DNA of 64,000 bases from Trueperella pecoris (GTDB lineage Bacteria; Actinomycetota; Actinomycetes; Actinomycetales; Actinomycetaceae): assembly GCF_014926385.1 (NCBI RefSeq), contig NZ_CP053291.1, forward strand, positions 1,860,001-1,924,000, in the 5' to 3' direction. The notes beneath the pieces were generated by a model. The model did not search any database, was not told the origin of the DNA, and saw nothing but the letters and a program-made list of their open reading frames with translations. The first letter of the stretch is position 1; every line of letters starts with the position of its first letter. Position numbers and translations under genes: made by a program. Positions 38,178 through 47,312 of this stretch are shown in pieces.

Positions 38178-38912
38178 ATGCAACAGCGTATCTTCGCTCA
38201 TCGCGGCGTCTGTGGTCTCAAGCCAGAGAACACCATGGCGTCTTTCCAAGAGGCAGTCGACCGCGGGCTGACCTGGATCGAAACAGACGTCGACATTCTC
38301 GGGGACGGGACACCCATCCTCATCCATGACACCACGCTGGATCGAACCACCAACACGTCAGGCTCGTACTACGGGCTCACCAAAGCCGACCTCAACGACA
38401 TCGATGCAGGCTCCTGGTTTGGCCCCGAATACGAAGGCGAGCGGATCCCCACGCTACGCGAGCTGGTCGACTTCATGAATGAAACCGGCCTGAACGCCAA
38501 CATCGAGTTCAAGTCCAACGAGGCGGGCGCAAAGATGAGCCACCTCCTCGTGGACAACGTCCTGGCTGAACTAGAACGTCTCGATGGCCCCGAGGTCATT
38601 ATCTCCTCCTTCAACCACCTGCTACTGCGCGAAATCAAGACGAAGAACCCCGCACTGCCAATCGGCGCACTCTTCGTCAAGGAGAACCTCTGGCCGGACT
38701 GGAAGTCCATCCTCGAACTCCTCGACGCCGACTACATTCACCCCGACTCGGATGGCCTGACCAAAGACATGGTCCACACCTTCCGCAGCGCTGGATTCGG
38801 CGTCAACGTGTGGACCGTCAATAGCCCGGCCCGCGCGAACGAACTCTTCAACTGGGGCGTCACCGGCGTCTTCTCCGATGTCCCCCACCTGCTCCGCCAC
38901 CTCACAAGATAA
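38178..38912 (+). CDS. Glycerophosphodiester phosphodiesterase
   Basis: Hydrolyses glycerophosphodiesters to glycerol 3-phosphate and an alcohol. 244 residues, TIM-barrel GDPD domain: IFAHRGVCGLKPENTMASFQ (catalytic His and Arg), GLTWIETDVDILGDG, PILIHDTTLDRTTN (second catalytic His) and FKSNEAG. The C-terminal VNVWTVNSPARANELFNWGV and GVFSDVPHLL are typical. No signal peptide, so cytosolic (UgpQ-like) form. ATG at 38178 with AAAGG-like AAAGATCATAAAGGC. Confidence 0.93.
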   Translation: MQQRIFAHRGVCGLKPENTMASFQEAVDRGLTWIETDVDILGDGTPILIHDTTLDRTTNTSGSYYGLTKADLNDIDAGSWFGPEYEGERIPTLRELVDFMNETGLNANIEFKSNEAGAKMSHLLVDNVLAELERLDGPEVIISSFNHLLLREIKTKNPALPIGALFVKENLWPDWKSILELLDADYIHPDSDGLTKDMVHTFRSAGFGVNVWTVNSPARANELFNWGVTGVFSDVPHLLRHLTR

Positions 38913-38984
38913 CAGCCTGCATCACCCACCAAACGCCCTAGACCCCGCACTCACAGTCGGGCGCGGCCAGGTGCCCTCGCACGA

Positions 38985-39674
38985 CTAATCCCAGCCGCCA
39001 AACCTCCTCGGCACAGCAATACGCCGACCCGTATCCCACGGATGCGACCAACCAGCCACGTCCAACAAACCATCAAGCAACATCGCCGTAAAACCCCAAA
39101 TCACAACATCCCCAACACGGAAAGCCGCACCGCCGATTTCACCACCAGATCCCCCGCCAGACACCAGCCCTTTCCGCTCCAACACGGGCCTCCCAGATCG
39201 AGACCACCGCCCCCGATTATTCGGATCGACCAAGTCCGCGACCTTCACCATATGGATGGCGTCCACCTCGTCCGGGCTCGGCACCGCCTCAAGCTGCCGA
39301 TCGGTACTCCACGTGCCCACCACCGGTGTCACGGCAAAGGACGACACGGGCAACGAGCTCGCCGGAAGCTCACCCAGCAGCCGCACCCCGGCGTCGTCGA
39401 TCCCGCACTCTTCCCACGCCTCGCGCAAGGCTGCACCCGACGCCGTCTCCCCCGGCTCAACGCTCCCGCCAGGAAAACTGATCTGACCAGCATGTTTGCG
39501 CAAATGGGAAGCCCGTTCGGTCAGTAGAACTGCCGGATCGGAGGGTTGATCGAGTAGCACAAGAACTGCTGCCTGCCTCATTCCCGCACCAGGAGCAGGG
39601 TGACGCCCATCGATGATCGCGCCAACACCAGCGCTCAATTCACGGGTCAGACGGTCTATCGTCACTTCGCCCAC
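38985..39674 (-). CDS. Nudix hydrolase, CoA-pyrophosphatase-like (NudL type)
   Basis: About 229 residues. The UPF0035/NudL pattern is visible: VLLTERASHLRKHAGQISFP followed by GGSVEPGET, then ALREAWEECGI of the Nudix box. PVVGTWSTDRQ and a C-terminal VIWGFTAMLLDGLL are also as in CoA/acyl-CoA pyrophosphatases. The GTG at 39674 is a compromise; a GTG three codons later is possible, and the frame is open to 39755 but would overlap hspR. It lies downstream of hspR, 41 bases away, and may be read through from the heat-shock operon. Confidence 0.85.
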   Translation of the reverse strand: MGEVTIDRLTRELSAGVGAIIDGRHPAPGAGMRQAAVLVLLDQPSDPAVLLTERASHLRKHAGQISFPGGSVEPGETASGAALREAWEECGIDDAGVRLLGELPASSLPVSSFAVTPVVGTWSTDRQLEAVPSPDEVDAIHMVKVADLVDPNNRGRWSRSGRPVLERKGLVSGGGSGGEIGGAAFRVGDVVIWGFTAMLLDGLLDVAGWSHPWDTGRRIAVPRRFGGWD

Positions 39675-39715
39675 GACGCCTCCCACGCCCGCCGATGCCC
39701 GCCGATGCCCGCCAC

Positions 39716-40234
39716 CTAGAACAGGTTCTGCGGGACAAGATAGCGCGGGCGCCACACGACGACGTCGTGCCCGGCCGCACCCCGCTCGCGCGCCACCTGC
39801 TCCCGCAATGCCGAACGCAGGTCCTCGAAGCGGTCGGCCATGAGCACGTCGCCAGAGGGACCCGCAGCGAAAACCCGGTTGATGCGCCGGTCATAATGAG
39901 TCAGTTCCTCGTGCAGGAAGTCCACGGCGCCGCGAAGCTTGGCGTTCTCGCGCTCAAGCCTGGTACGGGCCCGTTCGGACTTTTCGAGCTGATCCTGAAG
40001 ATCAAAGATCTTCGCGATACCAGCCAGACTCACGCCCTCTTCCTGGGACAGGCGCTGAATTTCGGCCAGCTTGTCGACGTCGTTGAGAGAGTAGCGCCGG
40101 CCCCCGCCACGCGTACGCTGGGCGACCACAAGGCCCATGCGGTCGTATTGGCGCACCGTCTGGGCATGCATGCCCGCGAGCTCGGCCGCCACGGTCACCG
40201 ACAGGATCGGCGCCGTCCTCGACACCTTAGCCAT
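39716..40234 (-). CDS. hspR: HspR heat-shock repressor (MerR family)
   Basis: 172 residues. MerR-type N-terminal DNA-binding domain with SVTVAAELAGMHAQTVRQYD and RMGLVVAQRTRGGGRRYSLN, then a coiled-coil-like helix (LQDQLEKSERARTRLERENA). HspR represses dnaK and clpB by binding HAIR boxes, with DnaK as co-repressor in Streptomyces. Here HAIR boxes occur before dnaK and clpB, closing the loop. It is the last heat-shock gene of the operon, 51 bases after dnaJ. The C-terminal extension (about 120-172) is longer than in Streptomyces HspR. Confidence 0.93.
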   Translation of the reverse strand: MAKVSRTAPILSVTVAAELAGMHAQTVRQYDRMGLVVAQRTRGGGRRYSLNDVDKLAEIQRLSQEEGVSLAGIAKIFDLQDQLEKSERARTRLERENAKLRGAVDFLHEELTHYDRRINRVFAAGPSGDVLMADRFEDLRSALREQVARERGAAGHDVVVWRPRYLVPQNLF

Positions 40235-40285
40235 GTCTGCTCCTCTCCTGCTCGCAGGCCGCCCGCGTGTGCGGGCGGCCTGACC

Positions 40286-41284
40286 TTAAATCTTCGCCAT
40301 GTCCTCAAACTCGCGGCGCGGATCGGCCTCGGCCGTCACCTCGCGGAACTGTTCGACCACAGCACGCGCCTCATCGGACAGGCGCTTGGGGACGACGACC
40401 TTCAGACGCACATACATGTCACCCTGATCGCCCTTCTTGGGCTGAACCCCCTTGCCGCGCACACGCATCAGCTTATCGGAGCTCGACCCCGCGGGGACCT
40501 TGACCTTGACCTTGTTCCCGTACACCGTGGGCACCTCGATCGTCGCACCGAGTGCCGCCTCATCGAACGATACCGGCACGTTGACATAAATGTCCTTGCC
40601 CTTGAGCTCATAGACAGGGTGCGGTTCCACGCTGACCTTGACCAGCACGTCGCCCGGCTCGCCGCCGTTCACGCCGGGGCGACCCTTGCCCTTGATACGA
40701 ATCTTCTGCCCGTCCGTGATGCCCGCAGGGATCTTCGCCGTGACCTTTTCGCCATTGCTGGTCACCGTCACGGTCGTCCCATCGATCGCCTGACGCAACG
40801 GGATCGAAATCTCCGCCTGCACGTCAGAGCCACGTTCCGGACGGCGTCGGGAACCAAAGCCCCCAAAGCCGCCGAAGCCGCCCTGACCGTTCGGCTGCGG
40901 CGCGCCGCCACCGAACATCTGCGACAGAATGTCCTCGAATCCGGGAGTCGCGTTCCCACCCGTGTTGAAGCGGACGTTGCCGCCGCCGAAGCTGGAGAAG
41001 ATGTCCTCGAACCCGCCGGCGCCCGACGAGAACCGGGCCCCGCCACCTGCCATCGAACGGATCGCGTCGTACTGCTTGCGATCCTCGGCATTGGACAAAA
41101 CCTGGTACGCCTCGGAAGCCGCCTTGAACTTCTCTTCGGACGCCTTGTCGCCCGGGTTGCGATCCGGATGGTACTTGCGGGCATAGGTGTTGTATGCCTT
41201 CTTGATCTCCGCCTCGCTCGCGTCCTTGTTCAGACCCAGAGCCGCGTAGAAATCTTTCGACATCCAATCCTGGCTAGCTGCCAT
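40286..41284 (-). CDS. dnaJ: DnaJ-type co-chaperone without zinc finger
   Basis: 332 residues. J-domain with KDFYAALGLNKDASEAEIKK and YHPDRNPGD (HPD), a Gly/Phe-rich linker (about 85-150), then the two C-terminal substrate-binding domains. The CxxCxGxG zinc-finger repeats are absent, so this is a CbpA/class II type DnaJ. In actinobacteria the DnaJ gene of the dnaK-grpE operon usually encodes the zinc-finger form, but this shorter type is known in Actinomycetaceae-like genomes. Stimulates DnaK ATPase and delivers clients. Gap to grpE is 38 bases. Confidence 0.94.
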   Translation of the reverse strand: MAASQDWMSKDFYAALGLNKDASEAEIKKAYNTYARKYHPDRNPGDKASEEKFKAASEAYQVLSNAEDRKQYDAIRSMAGGGARFSSGAGGFEDIFSSFGGGNVRFNTGGNATPGFEDILSQMFGGGAPQPNGQGGFGGFGGFGSRRRPERGSDVQAEISIPLRQAIDGTTVTVTSNGEKVTAKIPAGITDGQKIRIKGKGRPGVNGGEPGDVLVKVSVEPHPVYELKGKDIYVNVPVSFDEAALGATIEVPTVYGNKVKVKVPAGSSSDKLMRVRGKGVQPKKGDQGDMYVRLKVVVPKRLSDEARAVVEQFREVTAEADPRREFEDMAKI

Positions 41285-41322
41285 TATTCACCTCCCTGCG
41301 GAACTTCCGCTCCGCCACTTCC

Positions 41323-41946
41323 CTATTCGGGGGAAACCACGCCCACGCGCGCCGGGCGCACAACCTTCTCGCCCTGCTTGTAGCCAGGCTGAATGATGTG
41401 CTGGACCTGTTGGGTTTCAACATCAGACGAGGTTTGGTTCATCAACGCCTCGTGATGCTCGGGATCAAACTCGTCACCGATTTCACCAAAACGCACCAGC
41501 CCAAAGTTAGTTGCCAACGTCTGCTCAAGCTTCTCCACCACGGTGCCTGCCGGTCCCGTCAGGTCACCGTGTTCGCGTGCCAGATGTGCATCATCAAGAA
41601 CGGAGAGCAGATTCTCCAGCACCTTGGTGATGCCAGCATCGTACTGCGTGCGAGCCTCGGCCTTCGAGCGCTTGACGTAGCCGTTGTATTCCTGGCCGAG
41701 GTTGTACAGGTCCGCCTTCCGGCGCGCGACCTCCTCCTCCAGTTCGGCCACCCGCAGGAGTGCCTGGTCCAGTTCCGACAGGTCCACGACGCCGTCTTCG
41801 CCAGTCACGTCATCTGTCGCGGGTACGTCAGCAGACGCATCCTTGGCGGAGTCGGCGGTGATGTCAGCCGCGTCGGCGGTGGCGTCGACCTGTGGGGCCT
41901 CGCCGTCATTGGCCGGCTCGTCGGGTGTGAGATTCTCGTTCGTCAT
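41323..41946 (-). CDS. grpE: GrpE nucleotide-exchange factor
   Basis: 207 residues. An acidic, low-complexity N-terminus (ADAADITADSAKDASADVPA) precedes the long dimerisation helix (ALLRVAELEEEVARRKADLY). The core GrpE signature is NLLSVLDDAHLAREHGDL and the C-terminal beta domain includes VGVVSPE. It exchanges ADP for ATP on DnaK and senses temperature through helix melting. 58 bases downstream of dnaK. Confidence 0.94.
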   Translation of the reverse strand: MTNENLTPDEPANDGEAPQVDATADAADITADSAKDASADVPATDDVTGEDGVVDLSELDQALLRVAELEEEVARRKADLYNLGQEYNGYVKRSKAEARTQYDAGITKVLENLLSVLDDAHLAREHGDLTGPAGTVVEKLEQTLATNFGLVRFGEIGDEFDPEHHEALMNQTSSDVETQQVQHIIQPGYKQGEKVVRPARVGVVSPE

Positions 41947-42004
41947 CCCCAGTCCTTTCTGTGGGCAAGGGGCGGCAGCCGAAGCCGCCGCCCCTCACAC
42001 CGAT

Positions 42005-43885
42005 TTACTTCTTGGAGTCCTCGTCGTCAACAATCTCGGCGTCAACGACGTCCTCGTCCGAAGCTGCCTGGCGTGCAGCATTGGCTGCATCCGTCCAGCC
42101 CTCGGCGCCCGGAGCGCCTGCGCCCTCGGCCTGAGCCTGGGCGTACAGCGCCTCGCCAATCTTCTGAGCCTTCGTGTTGAGGTCCTCTTGAGCGGTCTTG
42201 ATGGCCTCGACGTCGGTGCCCGCCAGCGCCGTCTTGAGCGCTTCAACGGCGGTGCGAACCTCGGTGGTCACCGTGTCATCAAGCTTGTCCTTGTTCTCGT
42301 CCAGGAGCTTCTCGATGGAGTAGGCCTGCTGTTCGGCGGTGTTGCGAACCTCAGCCTCTTCCTTGCGCTTGGCGTCCTCGGCCGCGTTCTCCTCGGCTTC
42401 CTTGACCATGCGCTCAATGTCTTCCTTCGATAGCCCAGAACCGCCGGTGATGGTCACTGACTGCTCCTTGCCAGTGCCGCGATCCTTCGCGGAGACGTGA
42501 ACGATTCCGTTCGCGTCGATGTCGAAGGTGACCTCAATCTGGGGCATGCCACGCGGTGCGGGCGCGATGCCGGACAGTTCGAAGGTTCCGAGCAACTTGT
42601 TGTCACGGGCGAAGGGACGCTCGCCCTGGTAGACCTGAATGAGCACGGAAGGCTGGTTGTCCTCGGCAGTGGAGAAGACTTCGCTGCGCTTGGTCGGGAT
42701 AGCCGTGTTGCGCTCGATGAGCTTGGTCATCACGCCGCCCTTGGTCTCGATGCCGAGGGAGAGCGGGGTGACGTCGATGAGGAGCACGTCGGTACGGTCA
42801 CCGGTGATGACGCCGGCCTGCAGGGCCGCGCCCACAGCCACGACCTCGTCCGGGTTGACGCCCTTGTTCGGCTCGCGGCCGCCCGTGAGCTCCTTGACGA
42901 CCTCGGTCACGGCCGGCATACGGGTGGAGCCGCCAACCATGACGACGTGATCGATCTCGGACAGCTGGATACCGGCGTCCTCGATGACCTTCTTGAACGG
43001 AGCCTTCGTGCGCTCGAGCAGATCGCGAGTCATGTCTTCGAACTTCGCGCGCGTGAGGGTCTCGTCCAAGTGGATCGGGCCGTTTTCCGACATGGACAGG
43101 TACTGGAGAGTGATGTTCGTCGAGGTCGCCGAGGACAGTTCCTTCTTCGCCTGCTCAGCGGCCTCCTTCAGGCGCTGGACGGCCACCTTGTCCTTCGACA
43201 GATCGACGCCGTAAGCGTTCTTCGTCTGGGTGACCAGCCAATCGACGATGCGCTGATCCCAGTCATCGCCACCAAGCTGGTTATCGCCGGAGGTTGCACG
43301 GACCTGGATGATCGAGAAATCGTCATCATCCTTGCCCACTTCGAGCAACGAGACGTCAAACGTGCCGCCACCAAGGTCGAAGACGAGAATCATTTCGTCT
43401 TCCTTGCCCTTCTCAAGGCCGTAGGCGAGCGCGGCAGCCGTCGGCTCGTTGACGATGCGCTGGACGTTGAGGCCCGCGATCTGGCCCGCGTCCTTCGTTG
43501 CTTGACGCTGGGCGTCATTGAAGTAGGCGGGGACGGTAATGACGGCGTCGGTCACCGACTCACCAAGGTAGGTTTCGGCATCCTTCTTCAGCTTCTGAAG
43601 GATGTAGGCCGAGATCTGCTGGGCGTTGTAGCTCTTGCTATCGATGTCAACTGACCAAGTTTCACCCATGTGACGCTTGACCGAGGAGATCGTGCGATCG
43701 GGGTTCGCAACAGCCTGACGCTTTGCGATTTCGCCGACGAGCACCTCGCCAGTCTTCGAGAAGCCGACCACCGAAGGGGTGGTGCGCATGCCTTCTGCAT
43801 TCGCGATGACCGTGGGCTCGCCGCCCTCAAGGACGGAAACCACGGAATTGGTGGTACCAAGATCAATACCAACTGCTCGTGCCAT
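42005..43885 (-). CDS. dnaK: DnaK (Hsp70 chaperone)
   Basis: ATP-driven folding chaperone; also the likely HspR co-repressor. 626 residues. Signatures: [36 protein letters not shown] and [17 protein letters not shown] in the nucleotide-binding domain, the hydrophobic linker [20 protein letters not shown], and an acidic C-terminal tail ending EDSKK. An ATG at 43885 follows AGAAGGAGAAACAAC. First gene of dnaK-grpE-dnaJ-hspR, with a clear promoter and HAIR box. Confidence 0.98.
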   Translation of the reverse strand: MARAVGIDLGTTNSVVSVLEGGEPTVIANAEGMRTTPSVVGFSKTGEVLVGEIAKRQAVANPDRTISSVKRHMGETWSVDIDSKSYNAQQISAYILQKLKKDAETYLGESVTDAVITVPAYFNDAQRQATKDAGQIAGLNVQRIVNEPTAAALAYGLEKGKEDEMILVFDLGGGTFDVSLLEVGKDDDDFSIIQVRATSGDNQLGGDDWDQRIVDWLVTQTKNAYGVDLSKDKVAVQRLKEAAEQAKKELSSATSTNITLQYLSMSENGPIHLDETLTRAKFEDMTRDLLERTKAPFKKVIEDAGIQLSEIDHVVMVGGSTRMPAVTEVVKELTGGREPNKGVNPDEVVAVGAALQAGVITGDRTDVLLIDVTPLSLGIETKGGVMTKLIERNTAIPTKRSEVFSTAEDNQPSVLIQVYQGERPFARDNKLLGTFELSGIAPAPRGMPQIEVTFDIDANGIVHVSAKDRGTGKEQSVTITGGSGLSKEDIERMVKEAEENAAEDAKRKEEAEVRNTAEQQAYSIEKLLDENKDKLDDTVTTEVRTAVEALKTALAGTDVEAIKTAQEDLNTKAQKIGEALYAQAQAEGAGAPGAEGWTDAANAARQAASDEDVVDAEIVDDEDSKK

Positions 43886-43940
43886 GTTGTTTCTCCTTCT
43901 ATTGGGCCGAAGCCCACTGGTTAAGAATTGTTCCTCGTAC

Positions 43941-43970
43941 AGGATAAGACGATCGAAAAAGTTTCGTCAA
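43941..43970 (-). promoter_or_regulatory. dnaK promoter
   Basis: On the minus strand TTGACG (43970-43965) and TATCCT (43946-43941) are separated by 18 bases, a good housekeeping sigma promoter about 50 bases before the ATG. Confidence 0.75.
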
Positions 43971-43985
43971 GAACCCTACCCTTTT

Positions 43986-44006
43986 CTTGAGCCCGTCCCA
44001 CTCAAC
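43986..44006. promoter_or_regulatory. HAIR box upstream of dnaK
   Basis: CTTGAGC-N7-ACTCAAC, 12 of 14 positions of the HspR operator consensus, placed 16 bases upstream of the dnaK -35 box. Confidence 0.85.
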
Positions 44007-44138
44007 TTTGCCGGGCTCGGCGACATTCCCAACGCCGTCCGACAAGCAAGATTCCGCCAAACATCAGGCGAGACATCATTGTTGTGAGTGCAGCAGAGCG
44101 ATTATGCTTAACGCGGATAGCCAGTCGAAAGGTATGCG

Positions 44139-45239
44139 ATGAACCTCAACGGCATCACCAGATTTGCCAGCCAGACCGTCACGGCCACCGAAGCCATCGG
44201 CTACGAACGAGTGTTGCGGCCACTACTCTTCCGTAAGGATCCCGAGGTTATCCACGACCAGATGATGAACGTGCTGTCCCAGGCCGGCCCCCTAGGCAAC
44301 TTTGGCTCGCAGATCACTAGCAACCTACCGGTTCTGCGAATCCCGGACGCGCCCGTGACCTGCGGGGGTGTGCGCTTCCGCCATCCCGTCATCCTCGCGG
44401 CAGGGCTGGATAAGAGCGCCCAGGCCGCACGCATGTGGTCCGCAATCGGCTTCGCCGGCGCAGAACTGGGAACCTTCACCCCGCGCCCGCAACCCGGAAA
44501 CCCCTCCCCGCGCATGTTCCGCATGCCAGAGGATCACGCAATCATCAACCGCATGGGATTCAACAACCCCGGCGTCGAGAGCGCGGCTGGACTTCTTCGC
44601 TCATGGGGAGTTGTGCGCGGCAACAACGCCCTCGGCACGCGCATTGGCATGAGCATCGGCAAGAATAAGACGACGCCGAACGAGGACTTCATCGCCGACT
44701 ATGCCACCTGCATGCGCGAGGTCAGCGACGTGGCGGACTACGTCGCCATCAATGTGTCGAGCCCGAACACCCCCGGTCTGCGCGACCTCCAAGATCCCGC
44801 CGCGCTTCGGGCGCTGCTTCAGGCGCTCAACGACATCCGTGGCACCGAGCCAGATCGACTTCCCCTCTGGCTCAAGATCGCTCCGGACATGGACTGGCCC
44901 GCACTTGACGGCATTCTCGAGGCGGCCCAGGACGCCGGCGTCGACGCCATCATCGCAACGAACACAACGAACGCGCGACCGGTGGGCCTACGCTCTCCCA
45001 TGTCAGCCGAGACCGGCGGGCTCTCCGGCGCGCCACTCACAAAGCGATCGCTCGAGGTCGTGCGCTACGTGGCCGCCCACTCCCGCGTTGACGTGGTTGC
45101 CTCGGGCGGCATCATGACGGCTGCCGACGCCCATGCGGCCCTCGCCGCGGGAGCCAAGGCCATCCAGCTCTACACGGGATTCATCTATCGCGGCCCGGCG
45201 CTCATCCGAGAAATCGTGGCCGGGATAAGCGCAAACTGA
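44139..45239 (+). CDS. pyrD: Dihydroorotate dehydrogenase (quinone), class 2
   Basis: Oxidises dihydroorotate to orotate with transfer of electrons to the quinone pool; FMN flavoprotein on the inner face of the membrane. 366 residues. An N-terminal amphipathic stretch (ATEAIGYERVLRPLLFRKDP) is the class 2 membrane-contact domain. ILAAGLDKSAQ, NRMGFNNPG, INVSSPNTPGLRDLQ (catalytic serine) and ETGGLSGAPLTKRS are family motifs. It is the only pyr gene here outside the pyrRBCFE cluster and reads the other way. Confidence 0.95.
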   Translation: MNLNGITRFASQTVTATEAIGYERVLRPLLFRKDPEVIHDQMMNVLSQAGPLGNFGSQITSNLPVLRIPDAPVTCGGVRFRHPVILAAGLDKSAQAARMWSAIGFAGAELGTFTPRPQPGNPSPRMFRMPEDHAIINRMGFNNPGVESAAGLLRSWGVVRGNNALGTRIGMSIGKNKTTPNEDFIADYATCMREVSDVADYVAINVSSPNTPGLRDLQDPAALRALLQALNDIRGTEPDRLPLWLKIAPDMDWPALDGILEAAQDAGVDAIIATNTTNARPVGLRSPMSAETGGLSGAPLTKRSLEVVRYVAAHSRVDVVASGGIMTAADAHAALAAGAKAIQLYTGFIYRGPALIREIVAGISAN

Positions 45240-45394
45240 GCCCCAACGCCGGAGCGCTGAGCCCCGTTGCCCGCCGCTTGGCTCCGCCGCCGGTCCCACG
45301 TTGACAACGATTTGGTATCAATCTGCCGAATCGCCCACATGAAAGTATCCCCCCATACGATGGAGATACCCGGTCATTACATGGAGGAGGAATC

Positions 45395-46246
45395 ATGGTC
45401 GCGTGGGCAAGGAAAGGACGATTGATGGCGGCGTGCGCAGTCCTGACTCTCGCCGCCTGCGCTAGCGGGAAGACTTCCGGCGTCCCATCCGCCAGCCGAA
45501 GCATTCCATCTTTGGGCGACGTGCCGACGGTCCAGGCATTCACACAGGCCCCGCCCTTCGTCGAGCCACACACGCGCACCGTCATCGAGGACGTCGAGAA
45601 ACTCGCACATCCCATCCTCATCTACGAGGGCAAGGCGCCCGCCGAATACGAGCTGCCCATCGTCAGCTCGAGGTACTACGCACTGTGGGACACCAACGAC
45701 GTCCACCGCGCCTCCATCTACGAACGCGACACCGGCAACCTCGTGAGGGAAGTCAGCATTCCCAACGACGCCCGCCGCTACCTGGGCCGAATCCTCTTCA
45801 CGGGGACCGACGCCTTCGTCGTCGACAGCCCCGACCTGGCCGACCGCAACACCGAAACCGGCAAGATCAGCCGACTCGACCTCCTCACCGGCGCCTCGAC
45901 CGAGGTCGCCCCACCGGCGGGCCTTGACTGGTCCTACCTCCCGGAAACGATCGCCGAACACGATGGAACGATCGTAGCCATGGCGCAAAAGCCCGGCACC
46001 CGCGAACCATGCCTGGCGAAGATCGAGGGAACGACGGCGTCGGCCATCACTTGCTGGAGCGGCTCTCTGTCAGACCGACTCTCCATCATGCCCGGCCACG
46101 TCTCTTCGCTCGTGTGGCCAAGCGATGACCCCGACCTGTGCACCCAGCTCCACCTCACATCCCTCGAAGGCAAGACTCGGGAGATGGGCGACCGCCGCCA
46201 TTGCCGCTCCTACGATGGGGTAACCCTGCACGGGTGGGACGTTTAG
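45395..46246 (+). CDS. Putative lipoprotein, prematurely ended by an in-frame TAG
   Basis: 283 residues to the stop at 46244-46246. A lipoprotein signal peptide is clear: MVAWARKGRLMAACAVLTLA followed by AC, with lipobox LAAC and lipidated C22. The start ATG has GGAGGAATC immediately upstream. The rest (for example ELPIVSSRYYALWDTNDVHR and TETGKISRLDLLTGASTEV) looks like a beta-propeller-type extracellular protein; family not recognised. The reading frame continues without further stops for 118 codons after the TAG, so the intact protein would be 402 residues. A change at one base (for instance TGG to TAG) would explain the break. Confidence 0.72.
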   Translation: MVAWARKGRLMAACAVLTLAACASGKTSGVPSASRSIPSLGDVPTVQAFTQAPPFVEPHTRTVIEDVEKLAHPILIYEGKAPAEYELPIVSSRYYALWDTNDVHRASIYERDTGNLVREVSIPNDARRYLGRILFTGTDAFVVDSPDLADRNTETGKISRLDLLTGASTEVAPPAGLDWSYLPETIAEHDGTIVAMAQKPGTREPCLAKIEGTTASAITCWSGSLSDRLSIMPGHVSSLVWPSDDPDLCTQLHLTSLEGKTREMGDRRHCRSYDGVTLHGWDV

Positions 46247-46603
46247 TCGAGCAACGACGTCGGCGTCATCAGCCAAAGCACGGTCTATGCTGATGGCTCC
46301 GGTCAGCACCTCCAACTGAGCCGGAAGAACAACCAATCGGGTTCGATGGCCGTTTGCGGCGAGGCCACCTATTGGAAGACGGGCTTCCACTCTCAAGGCA
46401 AGAGAACCTACGCGCTCATGCGTTGGGTTCCGGGCATGGAGAACGTTGAGATGATCTTCCGAACCGAGCCAGAGTTCTTACTGAGTCCGCCACGCTGCAA
46501 CGAAGGAATCCTTTCCTTCGACGTCGCGCGCCATTACGACCCCGAGTTCGGCACCCGCTCGCGCATCTACTACCTCGACACCCGCGAGTTGGATCGCCAA
46601 TAA
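46247..46603 (+). pseudogene. Continuation of the lipoprotein frame after the amber codon
   Basis: 118 sense codons in the same frame as the lipoprotein gene, ending in TAA. Contains SSNDVGVISQSTVYADGSGQ and TYALMRWVPGMENVEMIF. It has no start or ribosome site of its own. Codon use is as good as upstream, which implies the gene was intact until recently. Confidence 0.7.
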
Positions 46604-46639
46604 GGGGCGTTTCACGAGGTCAAAGCGACGTGGCGCGAA

Positions 46640-46705
46640 CATAACACTCAACATAACACCTAACTTCCCACAGTGTTATGTTAGGTGTTAAGTAGGTGGG
46701 AAGTT
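46640..46705. repeat. Interleaved inverted repeats between lipoprotein remnant and pyrE
   Basis: Three arms occur in order A, B, C, A', B', C': CATAACACT (46640-46648), TAACACCTAAC (46654-46664), AACTTCCCAC (46662-46671), AGTGTTATG (46672-46680), GTTAGGTGTTA (46680-46690), GTGGGAAGTT (46696-46705). The pairs cannot all nest, so alternative hairpins or a pseudoknot are possible. Sits at a convergent junction, where a terminator would be expected. Confidence 0.7.
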
Positions 46706-46728
46706 CGGGGCAGTCGCCGCCGGCACGC

Positions 46729-47307
46729 CTACAAGCGGCGGCTTCCCGGCGAGTCGATTTCCTCGCCCGCCCCGCACATCGAACATTCAGCCGGCTCCCA
46801 CGATTCGGTTGGCAGCGCCAGCAACGGGTAGAAGGGCGCGGCAAACTTCCGATCGGTCTTGCGGTCGATGATTGAGACGACGCCGGCAACCTCCGCCCCG
46901 GCCTCCTTGACCAGCTCCTCCACTTCGGCCACAGAACCGCCGGTTGTTACGACGTCCTCGACGATCAACACCCGGGCACCGGCCGGGATGTGGAAGGAGC
47001 GGCGGAAGCGCATCTTGCCCTCCACCCGCTCGGAAAACACGAAGCGCTTGTGCAGGGCCAGGGCTACGGCAAAGCCGAAGAGCATACCGCCCACCGCCGG
47101 GGAGGCCACCAGGTCCACGTCGAGCCCTGCGGGGAGGCGGCGTACCGCCTCCCGCGCGAGCGTCGCGGTCACGTCCGGCGATTCGAGCACCCGCGCACAC
47201 TGAATGTAAGTGTCCGAGTGTCGTCCGCTCGTGAGCGCAAAATGTCCGTGGGCGATCGCGTCAGTTTCACGCAGCTCCGCCAAAATTTCAAGGTCAGTCA
47301 GTGCCAT
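46729..47307 (-). CDS. pyrE: Orotate phosphoribosyltransferase
   Basis: Joins orotate and PRPP to orotidine 5'-phosphate. 192 residues. The PRPP motif VLIVEDVVTTGGSVAEVEEL is intact and GHFALTSGRHSDTYIQCARV matches the substrate-binding N-terminus. The C-terminal tail has CSMCGAGEEID, a feature of the longer PyrE subgroup. Last gene of the pyr operon, 5 bases after pyrF; ATG at 47307. Confidence 0.95.
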   Translation of the reverse strand: MALTDLEILAELRETDAIAHGHFALTSGRHSDTYIQCARVLESPDVTATLAREAVRRLPAGLDVDLVASPAVGGMLFGFAVALALHKRFVFSERVEGKMRFRRSFHIPAGARVLIVEDVVTTGGSVAEVEELVKEAGAEVAGVVSIIDRKTDRKFAAPFYPLLALPTESWEPAECSMCGAGEEIDSPGSRRL

Positions 47308-47312
47308 TTTTC

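Noticed and set aside
42497-43654. Long open frame opposite dnaK
   Set aside because: A codon-bias shadow of dnaK: high third-position GC keeps the antisense frame open.
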